From: Monocercomonoides exilis
Taxonomy: Eukaryota; Preaxostyla; Oxymonadida; Polymastigidae
DNA length: 64,000 bases
Direction: 5' to 3'
NCBI GenBank assembly: GCA_001643675.2
Contig: LSRY02000014.1
Coordinates: forward strand, 622,501-686,500
The notes beneath the pieces were generated by a model, which saw only the letters and a program-made list of their open reading frames with translations, was not told the origin of the DNA and did no database searches. This document shows positions 34,015 through 44,600 of this stretch, piece by piece. The translations under genes and the position numbers were made by a program. Within the stretch, counting starts at the first letter, position 1. The number at the start of each line of letters is the position of its first letter.

Positions 34015-37000
34015 GGCCAACAAATCTCAACGTTGAATGTTGAATACTTCTGATCATTCCCGCAACAATAATTGTGATACTCTTTCCTTGTCTTGCTTCA
34101 AAACTAGACTTTTTAACTGCTCTCTTCAAGTCAAATGGCACGTGTAATGTGATCTATTTGTGCTTTTGAAATAAATATAGAATCAATGATAATTGAAGAA
34201 TTAAAATTTTATTATATGAAAAAAGAATCAAAAAATGAAAAATGAAAATACAAAAGAAGAAAACATATTTTATTCTTTTCACAAAGTCTGAAATTGAATT
34301 AAAAAAAATATTTCCACTCAAACCATTTATACCGATATGATGCGTTTTCTGATTCAATAAAAAATAATCCCCAATGCAAACAACAATGAATAAACTTCAC
34401 TGCAAGTGCTGGAAAAATAATATTGAAGGTTTAATGTGAAAACTGAAGAAACAACCTCCAAAAAAATGGAAATGTTATGAGTGCTGAAATGAATAAACAA
34501 ATAAAATTTTTGAGTTTAAAAGAAAAATGTGAGATGAAGGAAATAATAATTAAAGACAATCCAAACCGTTGAAGCAAGGTTGTTCGTTCAAAGAAGGCGA
34601 TAACCATAAAATTGGAGGGGAAGCGTCTTTCACGTTCATCGGAAAAACACAATCTTTCAACATTCATTTCATTCAAATTTTCCTTTCCATTCATTATTCT
34701 GCCTTCAATTGTCATTTCCCTGCAATGTTCAATATTTTTTTTGTCTTCTTTTCTGCTTTTGTTTCGCAATTTTCCATTTCCTTTCTTCGACAATAAACAG
34801 TTCATCTGCTTCACGAGCACTCTCATCATCGTTCAATAATTGTTCCTTCACATTTCGACATTTCTGTCTCAGCTTCTGCAAGCTCTGCTCCATCCTTCTC
34901 TTCTGCCTTCAAAACACACGGCCTCTATTCGTTCCAGTTCAAAGTATCTCGAGTGTCTGTTTTGTGGTAAGTTGAAGCATTTTCCTCGTATTTTTTTTAT
35001 GACAGAGAACAGAGCACTTTTCTTTTCGAATCTTCCGCAGAATAACAATTGACAAACAGCTCATAATCGAGATGCAGACAGCAGAGTGATGAAATGAAAG
35101 TGTGCGAGAAAGCTCGCCAAACACAGACAAAGCAGTTTGACACGTTGGATCTCTTCAATGCATCTGCACGAGCCAACTGAAACACACAACAACAATATCA
35201 AACGCCATTGTCATTAATTCTATTTTCATTGGAAGAAAGCAATCATCGTTTGAAATAGACAAACCAAATGCACATAAGAAGTGGGGAATATGGATGTTAA
35301 AAATGATAAAATAAATTCACAAAATCAAGTTAAATACAAACTTCACAATCACCACAGCAAGCTGCCTCTCACAAAAGATATTCAAATTCCAACATTCAAA
35401 ACTCTTTCGTCAATGTTGCAATTGAACGGAAATACTTCTTTGTTGTTGCCTGCTGTTGAATGAGTTCTTGCGTTTTTTTCTGATTTTCGTTCGAATTTCT
35501 TTGAATCTGATCAAAGGTTTCTTTGTTATCTTCCTTTTTCTTTTCTTTTTTCAATTGAAGCATTTGCCCATTTTCAAATGTCCGTTTTCGCCTTGTTTTT
35601 TCTCTTCTTCCTTGTGCGCATTCTTTCAAGAGGCATCCCTTTTGGTGCTCTTCTTCTGTTCAATTTCTCGATAAGCATCATTCGCGAACTTCTTTGAAGG
35701 GAAATGTCGTTTGCCTTCTGGAAAAGAACTCGCCAACGGAACGCGAATCAGAAGAAGATAAATCACTTTCGCCAAAACTGAAAACAAGAGTTTTGTTATT
35801 TCAATCAAAGTTCCGACACTGAATTTCCAAAAGCCCATCTTTAAGCGGGAATACATAAAAAAAAGCAGTTATAGCCTGTGAAAGTCAACGATTCAATGGA
35901 TAAACTAGAAAGAGGATGGAATGAATTAATAAAACAAAAAAACTGCGATAGATCACACTCGAAAATAGGCTGGCAGAAAGCAATCTCACCCACGAAGCTG
36001 TAAGTGCAAGTGCTTAAAAATGGATGCATGCTCAAGATTCTGAGTTTTGAAACTTTGAAGGAGGAATCTTTCAAACGCATTCAAAGATTTCATGAGTATT
36101 TCGTGAAGGCAAGTCACTGCTCTGAGATTGAAGCGAAAACAAATATTCCTTCAAGAAGCTTTATTTGTAGCTATGCAATCCCTTTTATTCGCATCTTCGA
36201 GATCTTCTATTTCCTTGTTTAAGTTTGCACTTTTCAGTTCTTTCGAACACAGCAGATGAACCAAAAGCTTGCTCATTTTTTTTTATCTTGATACATGTTC
36301 CATTTGAGTTTTCTCATGCATTAAAAACAACTCTTTTGGAACTGTTTGTTGCTGGCGCTTGCTTCCATTTCAACGAAAAATCCATAAATACTTGCATTTG
36401 ACTCAATTTGCCTGTTTCGTTCGCTTTTTTCTGGATTTGCGATATTGCTTGCCACAATGATCTTTATAATGTTTTTATTGCTTTAATTTGACACCTTCGC
36501 CAATTTCTGGGGGTAGAAATGAATTTATTTATGAAAGTGATAATGGCATTCTTTCCGCGCATTGTCGATCGCATTAATCCAAATATTGTAAGATAACTGC
36601 ATTGTTAATTCTGTTGTTTCACTTCATATATTCCTTTCTTGCTTTTAACGCAAGAAATTAGCTTTCAAAGATCTGTTGAATATTTTCATTCTGTTATGGG
36701 TCCACAAAAGAATTTCAAAGAAGCAAAGAACATTTTTTTTTTCAATTTCTATGTCAGTTTCTTTTTATAATATTAACACGTCTCTTTCATTATCAATTTT
36801 TTTGTCATTATTTTTTTTTTTTAATTTTCTCGAATCATCTATTAATTTCTTGAGTATCTCTTCACGTCTTGGAAAAACTGAGAAAGAGATTGAGATTTTG
36901 AGATTCTCTGAAACAAAAAAGAACGAGATCAATAATTCGGTTAAATTTTAAGTTTGTAATGAACAGTTGAGTGAACATTGTTTATGAAAAAAACATTTTT

Positions 37001-37121
37001 TTTTAAAAATTTGTAGGAATTATTCAAAAGTCTATATGAAATAATTTTTGATTCACTCGGTTTTTAACGAATCTATGAAAAATGCAATAATAAACGAAGC
37101 TTTGAGATTTCAAAATGAGGC

Positions 37122-37147
37122 TTTTTTTTTTTTTTTTTTTTTTTTTT
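37122..37147 (+). repeat. Poly-T run
   Basis: 26 consecutive T residues following a C at 37121. A homopolymer this long is prone to length error and polymorphism. Confidence 0.85.
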
Positions 37148-37797
37148 GATTAAAAAAGGAAAAATGCATTGATTGTTTATTTTGTTGAGTAATCTCAAAG
37201 TCAGACAAGCAATCTTGTTTTATTTAACATTCTAAAGAGCTCTGATGTGTGATTTCATTTTTTGAAATCATTTTTCTCTGTTATTGAAAGGTTTGTGAAC
37301 TTCTATTATTATTGTGCTGTTTCCAAGGAAATTTTAAAAAATACATTGAACAAAAAGTTAAAAGTTTTTTAATATTTTGCTTTCAATAATATGTGGTTTC
37401 ATTGCATTGAGAATAGCAAACATGGGTGATCAAATTATTAAGAAAACAAGAAAAGATTCTGCAAATGGAGGACTTTTTGAAACATAATGATTTCAAAAAT
37501 TGTCATAAAAATTAATCAGACTAATTTTCAAAAAAAAACATTGAAAGGATGAAGAAATAAAAAAAGTTCAAAAGCATGTTCACATAACAAATTTCAAACG
37601 ACAGAGATAAATGCATTTGCGAAAACGAAATATTTATGAAAATGTTTTTTGCATCACCAAAATATCGTTTTAAACGAAAGGTGTTGAACAATTCATTTTC
37701 AGATACTGAAAAAATAACTTTGTTTTCAAAAGTCATTTTTGAATAAAATTCTTTTAAAATGAAAAAAAAAAACAATAATATATTTGTGATTATTTAT

Positions 37798-37977
37798 GAA
37801 ATCAAACTTTTGTTCGAGTTTTGATCAAACTTTTTATTTTTATAAGATATTCGAAAAAACACATATTCTTTAATATATCGATATAAGATGTTTATATTTT
37901 CCGATATCGTTCAATTTTAAAAAAAAATCTCATTGAGATTTAAAGATTGATCACAACTCGAACGAAAGTTTGATTTC
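37798..37977. mobile_element. Palindromic MITE-like element
   Basis: An imperfect inverted repeat. The left end (37798-37829) reads GAAATCAAACTTTTGTTCG, and the right end (37947-37977) is its near complement. The right flank extends the repeat to GGCTGATCCTTTTTGAAATC, which also matches a sequence at about 57885 (ATCCTTTTTGAAATCA). No coding capacity. Confidence 0.6.
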
Positions 37978-38828
37978 AAAAAGGATCAGCCATGTATTCA
38001 GATGTTCCATATTTCGCAATTGTCATAAAAGTTCATGTTAGAGAAATAATTTTTATTCAACGATGTGTTTGTTGTGTTTCCACTTTTCTTTATTAATTCA
38101 AAAATACAAGAGATTATTATTCAAACCGAAATTGTTAATAGAAAAAAGTCTGGCTGAAAAAATAAATAATAATATTTTGTCAAAATTTTGTTGACACTCG
38201 AGAAATTTCACTGGAAAGATAACGATTGCAATAAATAAAATTTATCACCATTTTTTTTGAGAGATTTGGTGAGGAAAAACAGAAATTCGATCTATCAATG
38301 ATTTTTTTTTTATAAATTGAAACATATAAATAATTAACAAAAATTTGTTGAATGCATATAAATGAGTTTAAAAAGGTTGCACACTGAAACTTTAATCACA
38401 TCTGTTATTATTCTCCATTTCTTCATTGAAAGGAAAAATTGAAGTTTTAAAAGTCAAATATGGCTTTCAAAAAAAAATAAAAACGTACTTAACCAGAGAA
38501 CATATTGATCCGAAAATATCAAATATTAAAATTTCACGAAATATTGATTATTGAAAACAAAAAAAGAGTATTTTTGAAGAGTACTAAAACGGAGTAAAAC
38601 ATCTGTTACAAAAAAGAGACATTTTTTGATGATAAATATTTTTATCTGTTGAAAGTTAAAAAAGGTTTTGGATTTTTTTTCACTAAAAAAGAGCTTCGAA
38701 AGAAATTATTTCTTCCATTTCTTGAACGTGTTTTTTCTTTTAATTAAAAAAAAAATATAGCAAAGTGGGAATAAAAATAATTATTGTCTATAGTTATGTT
38801 TCATTCATGTCCTTATAGTTTCACTTAA

Positions 38829-39015
38829 AATATGGGGCAAAAATTTTTCAATTATGAAAAAAACTGAGAATTGTTCCAAACTTTTTCTCCAATCACTTCA
38901 TTATAAATCAACCGAAACAATGCAAATAATTACAAAAAATTCAAAAAACTAAGAAAAACATTTGTAAAAGAAGAATGGAACAAAATTCATAATGTGAAAA
39001 ATTTCGCCCCATATT
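38829..39015. mobile_element. Palindromic MITE-like element (ATATGGGGC ends)
   Basis: A 187-bp element with terminal inverted repeats beginning AATATGGGGCAAAAATTTTT on the left and AATATGGGGCGAAATTTTT on the reverse of the right end. The interior shares a GTTCCAAACTTTTTCTCCAATC-like core with the region at 57545-57605. No coding capacity. Related ends (ATATGGGG or TATGGGAC followed by AAAATATT) recur between 58.4 and 60.3 kb. Confidence 0.65.
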
Positions 39016-39242
39016 AAGTATCACTGATTGTATTTCCCTTACAAAATTTTACCTCCTTTTCAAAAAACGTTGAATGGCATATGCTTATTATACGGGAATG
39101 TGAATAATTGAAAAAAACCAGGTTAAAACAAATGTTAAACAAATAATAAGGTGATAATAGCAAACGATATTGATCGGAGTTTGTTCTGTGTCCATATTAA
39201 AAATCACAAAGTTTTTGATCAATCCAATAAATTATTCAATAT

Positions 39243-40313
39243 ATGGTTTGTGATCTTCAATTTTCTAATTTGATGGCAGCTCCAGAAAGAGAGATATGCT
39301 CGACGAGTGAGTTATTAGACATTTTTCACAACGAAGATTTGACGTGGGATTGGTTTCACATGGTTTTTTTCAAAGGCGAGGTTTTCGTGTGCAAGAAATG
39401 CCGAAGACGGATGACAATCCAAATGAACGATAAAAACTATAGATATTGGAACTGTTTTTACTGCAAAATCAAAAAATCTGTTTTTGATGGGACTGTGTTT
39501 TCAAAAAGCAAAATAGGATTGGGAAAAACTCTAAGAACACTTTTGTTGCAGTGGGTTGGAATTTCTATTAACAAAACTGCAGAATTGATTGGCATTAATC
39601 GCAATACAGTTGCATTTTGGGCTAGCGTTTTAAGGGTAGTGTGCATGAAGATATGGAATTCGAAGCAAATACATATTGGAGGAAAAGGAAAGATCGTCGA
39701 AATCGATGAGGCTGTCTGGCGTCGAAGAAAGAATAGAAGGGGTAGAAGAAAAGAGCAAATTTTGTTGTTTGGCGGAGTGGAAAGGCTTGACGGTGGAAAA
39801 GCAGGGCCTCGATTTATGATGATTGTCCCCAACAGAACAAAAGAAACGCTCCTTCCAATTATTCTTGAATATATAAAGCCTGAAACCATCATCATGAGCG
39901 ATGAGTGGAAGGCATACGAATGCTTAAATACGTATGGATATGAACACAGAACAGTGTGTCACAAAAGGAATTTCGTTGACCCGGTCACAAAAGCATGCAC
40001 AAACACGATCGAAGGTTTATGGGGAACTTTGCGAAAAGCATTTCCACCGTACGGAGTTCGAAAGTCCTCAATTGCAGATCACCTTGCAATGGTTTTGGTC
40101 AAAGCCTCGAAAGAATATAATTTCTTGGAAATTTTGGAATTTGTCAGTGAATACGAGATAGAAAATGAAAAACATGAGCAAGTGGAAAATGATTCAGAAA
40201 ACAGCGAAGAAGAATTGCCAACAATTGATGATATAATCAATAATGAAAACAGCGAAGAAGAAACATCGGGCCTTTCACAAGAAGAAGAAAAAACTTCTGA
40301 TTACGAACCCTAA
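39243..40313 (+). CDS. ISXO2/Merlin-like DDE transposase
   Basis: A single-exon protein of 356 residues. It has an N-terminal zinc ribbon with two CxxC pairs (CKKC about residue 51, CFYC about 72), a helix-turn-helix-like segment (INKTAELIGINRNTVAFW, about 113-130), then the catalytic core: EIDEAVW (first Asp), IIMSDEWKAY (second Asp) and NTIEGLWGTLRKAF (third acidic/Asn region). This is the domain order of the IS1595/ISXO2 group and its eukaryotic Merlin relatives. The C-terminus is an acidic extension with a short internal duplication (NSEEE). The frame is free of stops and more GC-rich than its surroundings, so it is either recently inserted or kept under selection. An alternative start is the Met at 39276. 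No convincing terminal inverted repeats were found nearby. Confidence 0.85.
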   Translation: MVCDLQFSNLMAAPEREICSTSELLDIFHNEDLTWDWFHMVFFKGEVFVCKKCRRRMTIQMNDKNYRYWNCFYCKIKKSVFDGTVFSKSKIGLGKTLRTLLLQWVGISINKTAELIGINRNTVAFWASVLRVVCMKIWNSKQIHIGGKGKIVEIDEAVWRRRKNRRGRRKEQILLFGGVERLDGGKAGPRFMMIVPNRTKETLLPIILEYIKPETIIMSDEWKAYECLNTYGYEHRTVCHKRNFVDPVTKACTNTIEGLWGTLRKAFPPYGVRKSSIADHLAMVLVKASKEYNFLEILEFVSEYEIENEKHEQVENDSENSEEELPTIDDIINNENSEEETSGLSQEEEKTSDYEP

Positions 40314-40811
40314 AATTTTTGAATATTTATTTTGTAATTTTTTCCCATTATGCATTTATTTTTAAAGGTTTTTTCCACCACATCACATACTCATTTCCGA
40401 TAAAAAAGAAATGCATAAATCAATATTATTCAATATTAACAATTGCAATATACAAGAAATTAAGGAATTCCAGCATTCCCGTATTTTCAGCATATACACG
40501 TTGAATAATCATTTTTCAGTTTTTCATGAAAAAAATAATAAGAAAAATAAAATTAAAAAGTGATCTTTATGATTAAGAAAATTCTATTTCATTTCTGAAT
40601 AATTTATAATTGTAAATTATTTGACCAATTTCAACTTATAACTTTCAAATAGAAAATCTTTTGAAAATATTTATCGTTTTAATAATATGTTTCATATTAC
40701 ACTTTTATCTATTTATAATATAATATAATATATTGCACATGATTTACTCTTAGAAGGAGATGAATCTCCATTATATTGTGAAGTAAGAAAAATGAAAGAA
40801 ATGAAATATTT
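40314..40811. other. Intergenic interval between transposase and TCTP
   Basis: AT-rich, no gene visible. It should hold the 3' ends of the converging transposase and TCTP genes. I looked here for the right terminal repeat of the transposon and did not find one. Confidence 0.6.
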
Positions 40812-41503
40812 TTAGAATTTCTCTTCTTTCAAGCCATCACGGAAGAAGTAGAAATATGGAGTAATTCCGTCTTCCTTGTAAAACATAAGAGCAACCATTG
40901 CTTCAGAGTCCATTGATTCGCCAGTGAAAAATTGAAAATCATCGAACCTTGAAAGAACATCCTTAACAAATACTTGAATATCTGCCATAAATCCTGCAAC
41001 ACGATCAGGATTATGTTCTTGAAGGTAGTCTCTGACACGCTTCATGTATGCCTTGATATAAGTCATGTAACTTTTCTTGTCAAAAGGAGTCTCTTCGAGA
41101 TGAAAAGCACTAATGACATTATTCACCATCTTCACATCATCCAATGGTGCTTCTTCCTCTGATCCTTCAGCTGGATTTGCTCCGATATCAAAGGTTTCAC
41201 CTCCTTCTTGAACCATCTAAAATATATTTATATATATAAATTCCTTTAAATACTTAATAAGTATGGATGATAATCGTCAAACCTTTGCTTCAACTTCCAT
41301 CACAACTGAGCTGATCATTTTGTTTGGGAATGCATCGCTGCACAACTCATCTCCAGTAAAGATGTCCTTATAGATAATCTGTTATTAAATGAAAGCAGGT
41401 ATCACAGATCGCGAAATGTGAATAAGTCATATTCATTATTTTTTCGAAAGTTAAACAGCAATATTGAATAAAAATATGCTTTGATTTAAATATGACACAC
41501 CAT
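40812..41503 (-). CDS. TPT1: Translationally controlled tumour protein (TCTP)
   Basis: Three exons on minus: 41503-41501 (just the ATG), 41378-41283 and 41216-40812, with introns of 122 nt (GTGTGTCA donor) and 66 nt (GTTTGACG donor). The spliced product has 167 residues, the usual TCTP length. It starts MIIYKDIFTGDEL, has VEVEAKMV-type sequence (here MEVEAKMV) and ends YFYFFRDGLKEEKF, close to the family's canonical FKDGLEEEKC end. TCTP is an abundant cytosolic protein with an Mss4-like fold, linked to translation, growth control and calcium/tubulin binding. The start was chosen because splicing right after the ATG yields the canonical MIIY N-terminus. The TAA stop directly after this end argues for the standard genetic code. 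It is divergent from the CEP76-like gene. Confidence 0.93.
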
Positions 41504-41689
41504 TTCACTTTCTCGTCAACAGAATTCTGATCTTCAACCATTTTTTACCATGGATATTGCATCTGATGAAAAATATTTTTTAAATTGAACGAATTAAAGC
41601 TTAATTAACATATGCTTTGATATCTTTCAAATTGATCAAACAATGTTAAAGAACATTATATAATTATTTATTATTTTTTCTTTTTCACC
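41504..41689. promoter_or_regulatory. Bidirectional promoter interval
   Basis: Only 186 bp separate the start codons of the divergent TCTP and CEP76-like genes, so both promoters must lie in or overlap this interval. It is AT-rich. No specific core element was identified. Confidence 0.45.
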
Positions 41690-44600
41690 ATGTCTCAAGA
41701 TGAAGAGTTCGAATTAATCGCAATTACTTTTAAATAATTTTTTTATTTATATTTTTATAATTTTTGCTTTTGATTGTAGAGAGAAAAAATCAACAGAAGA
41801 ATCAAGCTCTTCGTCATCTTCTGAACCTTCGGCTTCTTCCACAAACGAACCTGCACCAGAAGAAGAAGAGAAAAAATCCAAAGAAAAGGAAGGAGATTCC
41901 AGTTCAGCAGGAGATACTTCAACCGAAAACAAAAAAGAAGGAAAGGAAAAAGGTGATGGAGATCAAGAAGATGAAGATGAAGAACATGAACAACCTCAGG
42001 AGGAAACTTACCAATTCAAATTTATAATGAAGAATTTAGTAATATATAACCTTAAGCCAGCAGATGTTTTAACAACTGATCCTTATCTTGTTTTTACACT
42101 TGGTGGAAACTTCAAAATTGAAGATAACAGACACAGGTTTGAAGCGAGCTCGTATTAATAAAAACATATATGTGCATTTCATTGATATATTTTATTTAAC
42201 TAACAATATTTGAAAGAGGACTCGGACTTCATACAACAGGAAAGAAAGGACCTGTTTTTCGTACTTCCACCTTAAAGAATGTTGGGCCTCAGCAACGAGG
42301 TTTGAGAGCAATATTAATAATATCAATTTATTGTTCATTATATTGATTTAATTGTTGTTGATAATCACTATATTTAGAGAAATTTCCAGATGTTTGGGTT
42401 GCATATTGGAGAGGGACGTTGGAGGAATTGAAGCAACAACATTTAAAAATCGATGTTTGCACTGTTTCACTTGTTTTTGTTTTCAACTTATAATCAAAAT
42501 TTGTTAAACGCTTTAATTTATTATTTCCACCATGAAATGGATTATTTTTCATACAATTACCAATTTTCTTCACAGGCATGGAATTCAAATTGCATTAAAA
42601 AAAATGGTTACCTTGGAGAAGCCAAGATAAACTTAGAAAAACTGGCAACAGGGCCCGTGCAACAGGAGAAAATTGAGATTCAGATGCATCGGAAAGGCAA
42701 GCACCAGACGACTGGAAAGATAGAATTTGACGGATATTTCCAGCAGCTGCACATTTTCTCCATCCATCTTCACGACTGGCACACACGCGGGTTCGATCTG
42801 GGCGCAAACTGGCGGAAGAAAAAGACGTATGCGCGCGCAGCCTTTATGCAGGGCGGCACGGTGAAGATGAAGAGCGTGAAGAAGGTAAAGTCCGAGCTGT
42901 GCGAGCGGATGAAGGTGCCTGAGTGGGACGACGTGGGCACACTGACGTTTCCCGGCATCCGAAGCGAGTTCGAGAACGAGGACTTGAAGGTGCAGGTGTA
43001 CGAAAAGGGCACTGTTCTCGACGATCTGATGGGCGAGGCCATGTTCCCGCTGCGGGGGCTGCTGGACGTGGGCTATTTTGAGACGCCTCTGGAGCTGAAG
43101 GGCTCGCTGGTGGGGTCAGTGGATGGGTACCTGGACGTGCTGACGCTGCCGAAGTACCACCAGATGACAGACAAGATCGAGCTGAAGCCGTACTACCGCT
43201 ATCTGTGTGTGGAAGTGAAGCAGTGCTTTGATCTGATTGCAGTGGGGTCGACCGGCTATTCGAATGCGTATGTGACTGTTGAGTGGGACGGGTCGAAGCA
43301 GCAGACGCGGGTGGTGATGGAGGACCTGAACCCGATCTTCAACGAATACGTGTTCATTCCTGTGAAGATCAGCGAGCGCAGCCCTGTTGCGCGGATCAAA
43401 GAGGAGCTGCGGAAGAAAGGAGACATCAAAATCAGCGTGTTTGACTCGAACGACAGCGGCAACGACTTCCTCGGGGCGGCTGAGGTGACAATGGCGCAGA
43501 TCACATCAGGGCAGCTGGCGGTGGATGTGTTCGACACGTCGAAGGAAGTACGCACGTTCTCCTGCCAGGAAGGCCTGCTCCTCACATCGGGAGGGAGGAA
43601 GACAGTGAAGAACAGCCGAATTGTGGTGAAGTGCTTCTTCCACCCTGACTTCCCCCGCAAGCTGAAAGCAGACCCGCCTCCGCCTGTCTCGCGGTGCCAT
43701 CTGCCGGACTCGCTGCTGCAGCGGGTGAGAGAGTGGAAGAAAGAGATCCCTGCGCATCTTGTGCTGAACTCGCCATACACCACCATCGCTGTCAACCAGG
43801 ACGGGCAGAACCACCTCATCCCTTGCTTCCTCACCAGAAACATTCCCATCCCGAAGCCTCTGAGACACCCGAGGCTGCTCATGCGGATGGTGCACTCGAT
43901 GACGTTTGCGGGGGACAACGAGTCGATGAGCGGGTTTGGGCTGGGCAATGAAAGAGTATTTATGACACCGAACTTCATGCTGCAGACGCGGAAAGGAGAC
44001 GATGAAGACCATTCGATCCTGCTGTGTTCTCTGCTCCTGTCGATGGGTGTGGATGCGTATCTGTGCCTGGGCTCCTCGAAGAAAGGGAACATGCACGTGT
44101 GGGTGATGACACGAGAGTTCGACGGGACGGTGCTCTTTTGGGAGACGACGGCAGGGATGGCCATCGCAGCCCCTCTCCGCTGGCCGGGTGTGGCTGAGTG
44201 CCCGCCAGATTATGTGCTGTACAGAAACGAGCTGCTGGGCATCAACGCGCCCTCGCACCCGATCATCCAGGAGTGGCGGCAGTGGAAGGAGAAGCAGCTG
44301 GAGGAGAAGATGAAGCGCATCCTGATGAAGAGGAGGAAGAAGAAGAAGAAGCCGAGGCAGGAGCAGTGGGTGGGGCATACTGAGGAGCAGCAAAAGTACA
44401 TCGACCACAAGGGAGATAGAGTTGGGCCGAGGGAAATAGAAATGCAGGAGATGGGAGAAGGAGAAGGAGAAGAGGAAGGTTATTATTCATCAGATGAAGA
44501 TGAGGAGGATGGGGAGGAAGGAGATGATGATATTGAGCTGGATGATGATGCGTTGTATGAGTTGGAGGAGAGAGAGAGGGAGATGAGCGCAAGGGAGACA

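Larger units (their letters stand above)
34015..39242. other. Long AT-rich interval with element fragments
   Basis: No supportable gene. Between about 34.4 and 36.2 kb composition is somewhat richer, with broken frames on both strands, including a Lys/Glu/Gln-rich coiled-coil-like frame on minus at 35396-35629. That suggests an old eroded gene, but I recognise no domain. From 36.3 kb on the DNA is very AT-rich, with a 26-T run at 37122-37147 and two palindromic MITE-like elements. Confidence 0.5.

Noticed and set aside
40812-40814. Alternative genetic code with TAA/TAG read as Gln, known in some oxymonads
   Set aside because: TCTP ends at TAA exactly at the family's conserved C-terminus, and the transposase also ends at TAA, so TAA works as stop here.
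42453-42575. N-terminal extension of the last CEP76-like exon (frame open from 42453)
   Set aside because: It is intronic: removing 42455-42575 joins a continuous C2 domain (LKID to AWNSN), whereas the extension is hydrophobic AT-rich sequence.
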